From: Oscillospiraceae bacterium
GTDB lineage: Bacteria > Bacillota_A > Clostridia > Oscillospirales > CAG-272
DNA: 8,576 nt
Assembly (NCBI GenBank): GCA_015064195.1
Contig: SVSO01000118.1
Location: forward strand, 1-8,576
Reading direction: 5' to 3'
The notes below the pieces were generated by a model that had not been told where the DNA came from, ran no database searches, and saw only the letters and a program-made list of their open reading frames with translations. Both the position numbers and the translations under genes were made by a program. This document shows positions 1 through 7,445 of the stretch, in pieces; position 1 is the first letter of the stretch, and each line of letters opens with the position of its first letter.

Positions 1-56
1 TGTCCGCGGAGGGGTATCGTACCTGGGCGGACGTGCTGCGGCGTTATTACGTCTGA
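1..56 (+). CDS. C-terminal end of an unidentified gene (partial)
   Basis: The frame using codons 3-5, 6-8 and so on is open from the window edge to TGA at 54-56 and gives 17 residues ending in DVLRRYYV. Third codon positions are mostly G or C (about 13 of 17), which matches the coding regions downstream and supports a real gene end. It stops 31 bases before the trmB-like start at 88, a spacing usual inside an operon. It does not resemble the part of AddB that would lie just upstream of the AddB tail found at 177-491. The fragment is too short to identify, and no function is proposed. Confidence 0.45.
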   Translation, partial: SAEGYRTWADVLRRYYV

Positions 57-87
57 ATCGGCGAAGCAAAGAAAGGAAGCAAAAGCT

Positions 88-456
88 ATGAGAATGAGAA
101 AAAAACCGAACCTGCTGCCCCGGATGGAGCGGGCGGGGGCGGTCCTGCTCCGGGAACCGGAGGAATACATCGGAAAATGGCGGGAAAGCTTTCCCGGCGC
201 GGCATTCTGCTTAACGATGAATCGGTGCTGTCGGCCATGGAATCGGAGCTTGCCGGAAAATATCTCCCTGTCCGCCGCAAGCGCGACGGTACGCTCACCG
301 GCGCGGATTCCCTCTGCACACTGGCGGATTTCGGGAAACTGCTCCAAAACATGGAATCGACCATCCGCGAGATCGGCCGGGAGATCAAATCGGGCAACGC
401 CTCCGCCCATCCCATCCGCACAAAAAAGCACGATGCCTGCGCATTCTGCCCGCTGA
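88..456 (+). pseudogene. trmB: trmB 5' fragment (tRNA guanine-N7-methyltransferase N-terminus), joined out of frame to addB
   Basis: The ATG at 88 has a good ribosome site (AAAGGAAG, 72-79). The first residues, MRMRKKPNLLPRMER, followed by an REPEEYIGKWRESFPG stretch (about residues 22-37), match the start of clostridial TrmB, which makes m7G46 in tRNA from S-adenosylmethionine. Third positions in this stretch are strongly G/C, as in real genes here. In TrmB the next segment should be the SAM-binding strand with a G-C-G-K-G type motif, but from about base 198 nothing TrmB-like remains. The frame simply runs on to TGA at 454-456, antisense to no known motif and in a different frame from the AddB tail encoded by the same bases. 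The methyltransferase core is missing, so this is a non-functional remnant or a chimeric joint. Family identity comes from motif memory alone, with no alignment run. Confidence 0.65.
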
Positions 457-491
457 AGCCCATGTGCAGAAAGGTGGATTATCATGGATAA
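177..491 (+). pseudogene. addB: addB 3' fragment (AddB nuclease subunit C-terminal tail)
   Basis: This frame gives up to 104 residues resembling the extreme C-terminus of AddB (ATP-dependent nuclease subunit B). There is a G-I-L-L-N-D-E-S-V-L segment, then KYLPVRRKRDGTL, a helical stretch, and finally C-A-F-C-P-L-K-P-M-C at 438-467. That C-x2-C-x5-C pattern matches three of the four cysteines that bind the AddB 4Fe-4S cluster. The fourth cysteine, the helicase-like region and the PD-(D/E)XK nuclease core, all expected upstream, are absent. Full AddB is about 1,150 residues. AddB likeness begins near base 186. The ATG at 177 is only the first available start, has no evident ribosome site, and the codons just before 186 belong to the trmB piece in another frame. 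TAA at 489-491 overlaps the addA start by 8 bases, the normal addB-addA coupling, so the 3' end is original and the 5' end is lost. Confidence 0.75.
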
Positions 492-3400
492 AAAATGGAC
501 TATTTCACAGCGATCCGCCATCGAAGAATCCGGGCGCGATCTGCTCATTTCCGCTGGTGCAGGCTCGGGCAAGACCGCCGTCCTCACCGCGCGCATCATC
601 CGCCGGCTCATGGACGACGAGCATCCCGCCGAGCTGTCCCGGATGCTCATCGTCACCTTCACCAAGGCGGCAGCCGGTGAGCTGAAGGAGCGCATTTCCG
701 CCGCCATCACCGGTGCGATGGCGAAAAATCCCGGGAACCGCCGTCTCGCCCGCCAGCTTCTCGCCCTCGACCGCGCCAAGATCTGCACCATCCACAGCTT
801 CTGCCTCGATCTGCTGCGCGAGACGGGGGATGCGCGTGTGCCGGCCGGCTTCCGCATCGCCGATGAAACGGAGCGCAAGCTGCTTCGCATGGGGCTGATG
901 AACGAGCTTTTGGAGGAATATTTTGCCGACGGCGCGGCGGATCACAAAATCGAAAATTTCCCCGCATTTGCCGACACGTTCGTCGGCACAAAGGGCGACG
1001 ATGCGCTGGCGGAGATCTTCCTCGGCATTGAGGAGGAGCTGTCCGGCGTGCCGGAATATCTTGATTTTATCGCACATTTTGCCGATGAGCTGATTGCCGG
1101 CGCTGATGCGGGGCAGGATTTCGGAACGACCCGGTGCGGCGCGCAGATTCTTGAACTGGTGCGCGGACGGATCACGGAGCGGCGGGAATATTTCCGCGAA
1201 ATGTGCGAATATTTCGCCTCCGATGCGAAAATGGCGAAGGCTTATCTGCCCGCGTTTTCCGCCGATGTCGCCTTCATGGACGCCGTGGCGGATGCGCCGG
1301 ATTTCGAGTCCATGCGCGCCGCGTTCGACGGTTTTGCATCGCCGCGCCTCGGTTCGATCCGTGGAGTCGAAACGCCGCCGGACATTGAGCGGGCGAAAGA
1401 TCTGCGCAAAAAATTCCATGAAGCGCGGGTGGAAATGGCGGAGAAATTCTTCTCGCTGTCGGCGGATGCCATCCGCAAAAATGCCCGTGATACCGCCGCC
1501 GCACTGCAGAATCTCCACACGCTCCTGTCGGCGTTTGTATACCGGTTTACCGAAGAAAAACGCCGCCGCGCCCTGCTGGACTTCAACGATCTGGAGCGGC
1601 TTGCCTATGATATGCTGATCTCCGGCGGCAATCCCACACCTGCCGCCGCGGATATTGCCGCACGGTTTGACGAGATTTACATCGACGAATATCAGGATGT
1701 GAACGCGGTGCAGGATGCGATCTTCGCCGCGGTTTCAAGCGGCAGAAACCGGTTCATGGTGGGCGACATCAAGCAGTCCATCTATGGTTTTCGCGGCGCA
1801 GAGCCTGGAATTTTCGCGGATTACCGAAGAAAATTCGGCAAGCTGTCCGATCCCGATCTGCCCTCCGATTCCGGCGCGGCAATCTTTCTTTCCGACAATT
1901 TCCGATGCGACACGCCCATCATCGATTTTACCAACATCGTGTCCGCCTGTCTGTTCACCGGCGGCCGGGGCGATATTTCCTTCACCCCCGAGGATCTGCT
2001 GGTACATTCCAAGCCGGATGCGGAATCCGGTGAACCGGTACACGTGATTTTGCTGTCCGGCGAGGATTCGGAGGAGGAGGACGTGTCCGAGCCGGAGGCG
2101 GAATATGCCGCATCGGAAGCGGCGCGTCTCATCCGCGAGGGCAAAAAGGATGACGGCTCGCCCATTCGTCCCGGCGACATTGCCATCCTCATGCGCTCCG
2201 CCAAATCCCAATCCGCCGCTTTTGAAGCCGCGTTCGCCCGGCACGGGATCCCGCTTCACAACAGCGTTTCCGGCGATTTCTTTGAAAATGCCGAGGTTTT
2301 GCTGGCACTTTCCATTCTTTCCGTCATCGATAATCCCACCCGCGACATTTATCTCGCCGCGACACTTCGCAGTCCCGTGTTCGGCTTCACGCTGGACGAG
2401 CTGCTGATGATCCGCCGCGCCCATCCGGACGGCTGTCTCTACGATGCCCTGCGCGCGTTTTCGGCAGCGGAGGAATTTCCGAAGGGCCGGGCATTTCTCG
2501 ACACGCTGGCAAAATGGCGGGAGAAGGCCATCGGTATGCCGGTAGACCGACTGCTGTGGTACATTTACACCGACACGGACCTTGGTGCGCTGGTCTGCGG
2601 CGACGGCATGAACCGCCGCCCCAATCTGATGCTGCTCTACGAATACGCCCGCCGGTTTGAAGCCTCCTCCTTCAAGGGGCTGTACAATTTCATCCGCTAT
2701 GTGAATGACATTCTCGAAAACAAAGCCACGCTGGAAACTGCCAGAATTTCCGGCGATGAGCGGGACACGGTGAAGCTCATGACCATCCATCAGTCGAAGG
2801 GACTGGAGTTCCCGGTCTGCTTTTTGTGCGGTACGGGCAGAAAATTCAACGAGGGCGACCTGCGCAAAAATATCGTCATCGAGCGTTCACTGGGCATCGC
2901 GCCGAAGCTTGCCGACACCACCGGTTTCGCCCGTTACGACACGTCAATCCGTCAGGCCATCGTCAAGCGGCTGTCCGATTCTCAGCTTGAGGAGGAAATG
3001 CGCGTTTTGTACGTTGCCATGACCCGTGCAAGAGAGCGGCTGTATGTGACCGCGCTGGTTAAAGATCCCGCCGCGCTTCTTGATGAAACGGCGGAGGATG
3101 CAAAGGGGCTGTCGAAGTACACGATCCTCAAAAACGGCGGCTATATGCGCTGGATCCTGCTGGCACTGGCGCATCACGGCGGCACACTTCCCTGCACCAT
3201 CGAAACGGTGCGTGACATCGCCGCGCCGGAGGTTCATCCCATGACTGCCATTCCGGAAGCGGAGGCGGCGGATGATGCTCTCTCCACGCTTGCGGCGGAG
3301 CATTTCGATTTCGTCTATCCCCGCGCCCATGCCGCAAAGCTGCCGGCAAAGCTGTCCGTGTCAAGGCTCTATCCCACGGTGCTGGACGAGGATGAAGCCC

Positions 3401-4044
3401 CCGCCGCTGAGCTTTCATCGGATGGTGAGAGCGGCATTCTCACAAAACGTCCGCGCTTTCTCGATGCCGCCGCGGATGAGCGTGCCACCGGTGCGGAGCG
3501 CGGCACGGCGACCCATCTGTTCATGCAGTTCTGTGATTTTTCCCGATTCCGCCATGCTTCCGGCAGCCTTGAAGCATTGGTGCGGGAGGAAGCGGCGCGC
3601 CTTGCCGCAGCCCATTTTGTCACGCCCCGCACCGCATCTCTTGCGGATGTGCGCCGTCTCGCCGGATTTTTCGCCGGGGAGACCTTCCGCGAGATCTGTG
3701 CATCCCCCCGCGTATTCCGCGAGCATCGGTTCAACGTAAAGCTGCCCGCCGGAGATTTCACGGCGGATGAGGAAATGCGCCGGGAGCTTCGCGGTGAGAC
3801 GATCCTTGTACAGGGCGTCATCGACTGCTTCTATGAAAATCCCGACGGATCGCTGACCATCCTCGATTATAAAACCGATTTTATCCCGCCGGAGCTGACC
3901 TTTGACGAAGCCCGCGCGATGCTCATTGACCGCCATGGCCTGCAGCTCGGTTATTACAAAGCCGCGCTGGAACGCATTGCCGCCAAGCCTGTCAGTCGGG
4001 TGGAGATCTGGTCATTCGGCCTGAATCGGAAAATTTCGCTGTGA
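484..4044 (+). CDS. addA: AddA, ATP-dependent helicase-nuclease subunit A
   Basis: AddA is the UvrD/Rep-like helicase and nuclease subunit of the AddAB (RexAB) complex that resects double-strand breaks for recombination. At 1,186 residues it is full length (Bacillus subtilis AddA is about 1,230). Helicase motifs appear in order: Walker A AGAGSGKT (24-31), VTFTKAAAGEL (57-67), TIHSFC (102-107), DEYQD Walker B (401-405), GDIKQSIYGFRGA (427-439), SDNFR, LMTIHQSKGLEF (765-776), and RVLYVAMTRARER (840-852). The C-terminal PD-(D/E)XK nuclease domain shows H1011 in RGTATH, D1114 in GVID, and D1128-Y-K1130 in ILDYKTD, all the expected catalytic positions. The start at 484 has AAGGTGG at 471-477 and overlaps the AddB tail by 8 bases (ATGGATAA), suggesting translational coupling. 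No frameshift or stop interrupts it. It is intact although its partner gene is truncated just upstream. Confidence 0.96.
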   Translation: MDKKWTISQRSAIEESGRDLLISAGAGSGKTAVLTARIIRRLMDDEHPAELSRMLIVTFTKAAAGELKERISAAITGAMAKNPGNRRLARQLLALDRAKICTIHSFCLDLLRETGDARVPAGFRIADETERKLLRMGLMNELLEEYFADGAADHKIENFPAFADTFVGTKGDDALAEIFLGIEEELSGVPEYLDFIAHFADELIAGADAGQDFGTTRCGAQILELVRGRITERREYFREMCEYFASDAKMAKAYLPAFSADVAFMDAVADAPDFESMRAAFDGFASPRLGSIRGVETPPDIERAKDLRKKFHEARVEMAEKFFSLSADAIRKNARDTAAALQNLHTLLSAFVYRFTEEKRRRALLDFNDLERLAYDMLISGGNPTPAAADIAARFDEIYIDEYQDVNAVQDAIFAAVSSGRNRFMVGDIKQSIYGFRGAEPGIFADYRRKFGKLSDPDLPSDSGAAIFLSDNFRCDTPIIDFTNIVSACLFTGGRGDISFTPEDLLVHSKPDAESGEPVHVILLSGEDSEEEDVSEPEAEYAASEAARLIREGKKDDGSPIRPGDIAILMRSAKSQSAAFEAAFARHGIPLHNSVSGDFFENAEVLLALSILSVIDNPTRDIYLAATLRSPVFGFTLDELLMIRRAHPDGCLYDALRAFSAAEEFPKGRAFLDTLAKWREKAIGMPVDRLLWYIYTDTDLGALVCGDGMNRRPNLMLLYEYARRFEASSFKGLYNFIRYVNDILENKATLETARISGDERDTVKLMTIHQSKGLEFPVCFLCGTGRKFNEGDLRKNIVIERSLGIAPKLADTTGFARYDTSIRQAIVKRLSDSQLEEEMRVLYVAMTRARERLYVTALVKDPAALLDETAEDAKGLSKYTILKNGGYMRWILLALAHHGGTLPCTIETVRDIAAPEVHPMTAIPEAEAADDALSTLAAEHFDFVYPRAHAAKLPAKLSVSRLYPTVLDEDEAPAAELSSDGESGILTKRPRFLDAAADERATGAERGTATHLFMQFCDFSRFRHASGSLEALVREEAARLAAAHFVTPRTASLADVRRLAGFFAGETFREICASPRVFREHRFNVKLPAGDFTADEEMRRELRGETILVQGVIDCFYENPDGSLTILDYKTDFIPPELTFDEARAMLIDRHGLQLGYYKAALERIAAKPVSRVEIWSFGLNRKISL

Positions 4045-4064
4045 TACCGAACCTTTCCCGGTAT
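4044..4064 (+). terminator. Weak hairpin just after addA, possible attenuator
   Basis: ATACCG (4044-4049) and CGGTAT (4059-4064) form a 6-bp stem around a 9-base loop, followed by only three T residues and then C residues. The lack of a real T-run makes it a poor intrinsic terminator. It may do nothing, or may reduce read-through into the sigma-like gene 48 bases further on. The rest of the 67-base gap shows no promoter that I can support. Confidence 0.15.
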
Positions 4065-4111
4065 TTTCCCACTTATCTTTACGAAGTACTTCAAAAAAGC
4101 GAGGCAGATGC

Positions 4112-5701
4112 ATGAATTTTTCGATGGATGAGGAACTGATTTCGTCGGTGCTGGCATGGTGCGGACGGCGGCTTTCCCTGCAGGATGCCGAGGAGCTGGC
4201 GCAGGATATTCTCTGTGAGGTTTTGTCGGCCATGCGGCGCGGGACAGTGATCCACGCCTTTTATGCATGGCTCTGGAGGATGGCCGACAACCGTCTGCGC
4301 ATCTTTTTGCGGGTGAAATATCAGGGCGCGGCCAGCCTTGATCCGGTGGACGAGCCGGCATCCGCCGAGGATGTGAGCGACCATGTTCTGCGGCAGGAGG
4401 AGATCTCCGCCCTCAACTACGCCGTCTCCCGCCTCTCCGCACTCCATCGCGAGATCATCATCTGCCATTACCTGCGCGAAATGCCGGTCTCCGCCATCGC
4501 CGCCCACCTCGGCATTCCTGAGGGCACGGTGAAGCGGCGGCTGCATGACGCGCGAAGTGATGTAAAAAGGAGTGTAGAATCCATGAAAACAACGGGAAGG
4601 GGCGCATATGCGCCGGTGGAGCTTCAGCTTCGCGGCGGCTACGGTGCGCCGAATCACTGGAACGCCGTGAACGACCTGATGACAAAGCAGATCCTCGCAT
4701 CGGCCGCATTCACGCCGCGCACGGTTCGGGAGATCGCCGACGAGATCGGCGTTGCACCGGTTTATTTTGAAGAAAAGTTAGCCTATCTCACAAAGCACCG
4801 CATCATGAAGGAAACATCGCGAGGGAAATATCTGACGGATTTTGTCATTCTCCCGGCACAGCTCTGGCAGGATTTCATGTATGAGCTGGCGAAGCTCATC
4901 GAGCCGCTGGCAGAGGAGCTGACGGAATGCATCGCCGATGCCGAACCGGAGCTGCGCGGGCTGAAATTTTACGGAAACGATTTTCCCCATAATTATCTGC
5001 TCTGGCTGTGGTATGTCTACGCCTGCGATGCGCTGTCGGCAGAGATGGCGGCCATCTTCCGCAGTCAGTGCCATCCCGATGCGCCGGACGGAAACGGCAA
5101 AGCCTATCGCTTCTTCGGTCAGCTGACGCGGCCGGAGGAAACGCTCATCCCCCGCCTCACGAAATCGGTGAGCTGGAGCAATATGCACTGGCATTTTGTC
5201 ACGGCGGAGCATCCGCGAGTGACGTTCGCCAATCTCTACGAATGCGGGCCATTTGCTGATCGCGACCGGATGATAAGCGAAGCCAACATCGCGCTGGTGA
5301 TGAAGCTTGCAAAATCGCCGGATGCGGCGCTGACCAAGGTGGAGGAGGAGCTTGCCGCCGGACTCATCGCCGACGGCTTTGCGGTGAAGCGGGACGGCGG
5401 CGTGCATCTGACGCTGCCGGTGATGTCATACACTGTGAAATCGCAGATCGGGGAAATCTTCCGCCGCAGGATCGGCTCGCTTGCCATGAAGTATACCCCA
5501 GCCGTCAGCGATCTGGGCGACCGGATGCTTCTGCCCCACATCCGCCCGGATCTGCACGAGGAATACGTGAACTGGGTGATGAAGATGGCATTCTCGCCTC
5601 TCGGATTTGTGATGCACTATGGAATGCACACGCCCACGCTGGCGATTCCGGAGGATTATTCCCGGAGTGCCGCGGGGACGGCGATCTATTATCAGTCATA
5701 A
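4112..5701 (+). CDS. ECF-like sigma-70 factor with a long C-terminal extension
   Basis: The first 157 residues look like a small sigma-70/ECF factor. A region 2-like helix set (about residues 9-70) contains D-A-E-E-L-A-Q-D-I and the W-L-W-R-M-A-D-N-R-L segment typical of region 2. A region 4 helix-turn-helix (about 96-155) has LSALHREIIICHYL, then IAAHLGIPEGTVKRRLHDAR. Ordinary ECF factors end here. This protein continues for 372 residues. The next part includes a winged-helix-like segment (about 188-245, with TVREIADEIGVAP followed by a recognition-helix-like stretch). Beyond it lies a domain I do not recognise, with an aromatic-rich helix LLWLWYVYACD (296-306) and an unusual SWSNMHWHF stretch (354-362). 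No signal peptide or convincing membrane span is seen. A GAGG at 4101-4104 supports the ATG at 4112. The gene sits 67 bases after addA, so co-transcription is possible. No anti-sigma gene is adjacent. The fused domain may act as a built-in regulator (inference). Sigma identity is fairly sure; target genes and signal are unknown. Confidence 0.85.
   Translation: MNFSMDEELISSVLAWCGRRLSLQDAEELAQDILCEVLSAMRRGTVIHAFYAWLWRMADNRLRIFLRVKYQGAASLDPVDEPASAEDVSDHVLRQEEISALNYAVSRLSALHREIIICHYLREMPVSAIAAHLGIPEGTVKRRLHDARSDVKRSVESMKTTGRGAYAPVELQLRGGYGAPNHWNAVNDLMTKQILASAAFTPRTVREIADEIGVAPVYFEEKLAYLTKHRIMKETSRGKYLTDFVILPAQLWQDFMYELAKLIEPLAEELTECIADAEPELRGLKFYGNDFPHNYLLWLWYVYACDALSAEMAAIFRSQCHPDAPDGNGKAYRFFGQLTRPEETLIPRLTKSVSWSNMHWHFVTAEHPRVTFANLYECGPFADRDRMISEANIALVMKLAKSPDAALTKVEEELAAGLIADGFAVKRDGGVHLTLPVMSYTVKSQIGEIFRRRIGSLAMKYTPAVSDLGDRMLLPHIRPDLHEEYVNWVMKMAFSPLGFVMHYGMHTPTLAIPEDYSRSAAGTAIYYQS
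4564..4585 (+). promoter_or_regulatory. Internal ribosome binding site and ATG at the sigma/extension boundary
   Basis: AAAAAGGAG (4564-4572) lies 10 bases before an in-frame ATG at 4583, which is Met158 of the sigma-like protein, immediately after the region 4 helix. This Shine-Dalgarno match is better than the one before the main start at 4112 (GAGG only). If used, it would make the 372-residue C-terminal part (4583-5701) as a separate protein starting MKTTGRGAY. It could also be a leftover from two formerly separate genes that fused. Chance occurrence at exactly this boundary is possible but less attractive. Confidence 0.4.
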
Positions 5702-5736
5702 ATTCAAATTCTTTTTGCTTTTTTATCGAAAAAGGG

Positions 5737-5765
5737 GTGACAAACCGCCAAGTTTCTGCTATAAT
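5737..5765 (+). promoter_or_regulatory. Sigma-A type promoter for the DUF853 gene
   Basis: GTGACA (5737-5742, one mismatch to TTGACA) and a perfect TATAAT (5760-5765) are separated by exactly 17 bases. Transcription would start near 5772, giving a leader of about 25 bases with AAGGAG (5785-5790) six bases before the ATG at 5797. The rest of this 95-base gap (5702-5736) is T-rich and holds no convincing terminator for the sigma-like gene. Confidence 0.85.
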
Positions 5766-5796
5766 AGAAGAAAGATAAAAATGCAAGGAGAACATC

Positions 5797-7290
5797 ATGT
5801 ATCAGAAGGACATTCATAAAGTTTGGCTCGCCACCGGTGAGAACCGCGTCTATCTCGAACCTTCCATGGCCAACCGCCACGGTCTCATCGCCGGCGCGAC
5901 CGGTACCGGCAAGACCGTCACCCTGAAGGTGCTGGCGGAATCGTTCAGCGATATGGGCGTTCCGGTATTCGTCGCCGACATCAAGGGCGATCTGTCCGGT
6001 ATGTGCGCGCCCGGCAAGGAAAACAAGCACATCCGCCGGAGCATCGACACCATGGGACTCGGAGAGTTCGTCTACACCTCCTATCCCGTGCAGTTCTGGG
6101 ACGTTTACGGCAAAAAAGGCCTGCCCGTCCGCACCACCATCTCCGAAATGGGGCCGGAGCTTCTCGCACGTCTGCTGGGACTCAACGACACCCAGAGCGG
6201 CATTCTTCGCATCGTGTTCCGCATCGCCGATGAGCGGGAGCTTCTGCTCATCGACCTGAAGGATCTGCGGGCCATGGTGCAGTATGTGGGCGACAATGCC
6301 AAGGAATACAAGCTCACCTACGGCAACATCGCGCCCCAGTCTGTAGGTGCGATCCAGCGGGCGCTGCTGACGCTGGAGGACGAGGGCGGCAATATCTTCT
6401 TCGGTGAGCCGTCGCTGGAGCTGGCCGATTGGGTAGACTGGGCGGATGACGGACGCGGCGTGATGAACATCCTCGAATGCGCCGAGCTGTTCCAGCATCC
6501 CCTGCTCTACGGCACATTCCTTTTGTGGATGCTCACAGAGCTTTACGAAATGCTCCCCGAAGCCGGCGATCTTGACAAGCCCAAGCTGGCGTTCTTCTTT
6601 GACGAAGCCCATCTGCTGTTCGACGATGCCCCCAAAGCACTGGTCGATAAGGTGGAGCAGGTGGTGCGCCTCATCCGCTCCAAGGGCGTTTCCGTCTGGT
6701 TCATCACCCAGAATCCCTCGGATATTCCCGAAAGCGTGCTGTCCCAGATCGGCAGCCGCGTTCAGCACGCCCTGCGCGCTTATACGCCCAATGAGCAGAA
6801 AGCCCTGACCGCCGCCGCGAAATCCTTCCGCCAGAATCCCGCATTCGACACCGCTGAGGCCATCATGGCACTTGGCGTGGGCGAAGCGCTGGTCAGCGTG
6901 CTGGATGAAGACGGCGTGCCCACCGTGGTGGAGCGTGCCAACATCCTGCCGCCCCACAGCAGCATGAGCCCGGCAGATGACATTCTCCATCAGAGCGTGA
7001 TCCTCGCAAGCAAGCTGAAGGATAAATACGCGGCCGCCGAGGATCGCGAGTCCGCATTCGAGCAGCTCAATGAGGAGCGTGAGGAAGCGGAGAAGGAAGC
7101 TGCCGAAGCTGCCGAAAAAGCCGCGAAAGAGAAAGAGAAGGCTGCCAAGGAAAAAGAAAAGGCGAAAAAATCAACCTCCCGCAAAAAGACCACCGTGGTG
7201 GAAAAAGCACTGTCTTCCACCGCCAACACCATTGGCCGCGAGATCGGAAAGAAGATCGTCCGCGGTCTGTTCGGGACATTTTTCAAATAA
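5797..7290 (+). CDS. HerA-like ATPase, YjgR/DUF853 family
   Basis: The 497-residue protein matches the YjgR/DUF853 group of the HerA-FtsK ATPase superfamily in order and length (Escherichia coli YjgR is about 500). The N-terminus MANRHGLIAGATGTGKT includes Walker A GATGTGKT (33-40). A VADIKGDLSGM motif follows, then LLGLNDTQSGIL, the family stretch YGNIAPQSVGAIQRALL, Walker B with DEAH (269-272, preceded by FFF), and a sensor-like ITQNP (303-307). Members are thought to form hexameric rings that pump or remodel DNA, but the cellular role of DUF853 proteins is not established. No NurA nuclease gene is adjacent, as would be expected for true HerA. Between the core and the conserved last helix (IGREIGKKIVRGLFG) there is a Lys/Glu/Ala-rich, probably coiled or disordered linker (about 427-470). 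AAGGAG at 5785-5790 fixes the start. It has its own promoter and terminator and so looks like a single-gene unit. Confidence 0.9.
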   Translation: MYQKDIHKVWLATGENRVYLEPSMANRHGLIAGATGTGKTVTLKVLAESFSDMGVPVFVADIKGDLSGMCAPGKENKHIRRSIDTMGLGEFVYTSYPVQFWDVYGKKGLPVRTTISEMGPELLARLLGLNDTQSGILRIVFRIADERELLLIDLKDLRAMVQYVGDNAKEYKLTYGNIAPQSVGAIQRALLTLEDEGGNIFFGEPSLELADWVDWADDGRGVMNILECAELFQHPLLYGTFLLWMLTELYEMLPEAGDLDKPKLAFFFDEAHLLFDDAPKALVDKVEQVVRLIRSKGVSVWFITQNPSDIPESVLSQIGSRVQHALRAYTPNEQKALTAAAKSFRQNPAFDTAEAIMALGVGEALVSVLDEDGVPTVVERANILPPHSSMSPADDILHQSVILASKLKDKYAAAEDRESAFEQLNEEREEAEKEAAEAAEKAAKEKEKAAKEKEKAKKSTSRKKTTVVEKALSSTANTIGREIGKKIVRGLFGTFFK

Positions 7291-7299
7291 GCTACCGCC

Positions 7300-7325
7300 A
7301 AAAAACCGCCGAAAGGCGGTTTTTT
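7300..7325 (+). terminator. Rho-independent terminator of the DUF853 gene
   Basis: AAAAAACCGCC (7300-7310) and GGCGGTTTTTT (7315-7325) form a perfect 11-bp stem with a GAAA tetraloop, starting 10 bases after the stop codon. The right arm ends in six T residues. The A-run on the left arm means it could also work on the opposite strand, although no gene ends there from the other side. Confidence 0.95.
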
Positions 7326-7371
7326 ATTGTCAAAATGAACAAATTCAGGTCGCAAATTTCCATAATCTAAC

Positions 7372-7404
7372 AAAAAAAAAAAAAACTGGATTTTTTTCTA
7401 AAAA
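7372..7404. promoter_or_regulatory. A/T-tracts just upstream of the surface-protein promoter (possible UP element)
   Basis: A run of 14 A (7372-7385), then CTGGA, then 7 T (7391-7397) and AAAA (7401-7404) lie directly before the -35 region at 7408. Such tracts bend DNA and can bind the RNA polymerase alpha C-terminal domain, raising promoter strength. The role is inferred from position and composition only. The stretch 7326-7371 before it shows nothing else that I can support. Confidence 0.4.
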
Positions 7405-7407
7405 CTA

Positions 7408-7436
7408 TTGCATTTTGAATTAAAGTGTGCTATAAT
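7408..7436 (+). promoter_or_regulatory. Extended -10 promoter for the CBM9-like surface protein
   Basis: TATAAT (7431-7436) is perfect and is preceded by TGC (7428-7430), an extended -10 element. TTGCAT (7408-7413) sits 17 bases upstream as a partial -35 box. Transcription would begin near 7443, leaving a leader of about 60 bases that contains the inverted repeat at 7446-7464. Confidence 0.85.
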
Positions 7437-7445
7437 ATACCACGG

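Noticed and set aside
186..191. HindIII site (AAGCTT) at the trmB/addB joint as proof of a cloning chimera
   Set aside because: Suggestive, but AAGCTT also occurs uncut at 2905-2910 and 5303-5308, so its presence at the joint may be chance. It is not enough to decide.
505..1518. Long minus-strand open frame (337 codons) opposite addA
   Set aside because: It is the mirror of a GC-rich coding region. The plus strand carries all AddA motifs here, and the minus-strand product has no recognisable motif and many His/Arg/Gly runs typical of antisense reading.
1735..2790. Minus-strand open frame of 351 codons opposite addA
   Set aside because: Lies wholly inside the AddA helicase region, shows no ribosome site or family motif, and is explained by codon bias of the plus-strand gene.
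4048..4111. ECF-type self-regulated promoter before the sigma-like gene (CGAACC as a -35 element)
   Set aside because: Only a short -35-like match; no plausible -10 element at the right distance.
5718..5734. Possible A/T-only hairpin (CTTTTTT and GAAAAAG) as a terminator for the sigma-like gene
   Set aside because: The 3-base loop, near absence of G-C pairs and lack of a T-run after it make it unconvincing.
5704..6990. Minus-strand open frame of 428 codons opposite the DUF853 gene
   Set aside because: Despite its length it mirrors a well-identified ATPase with intact Walker motifs, and its product shows no known domain.
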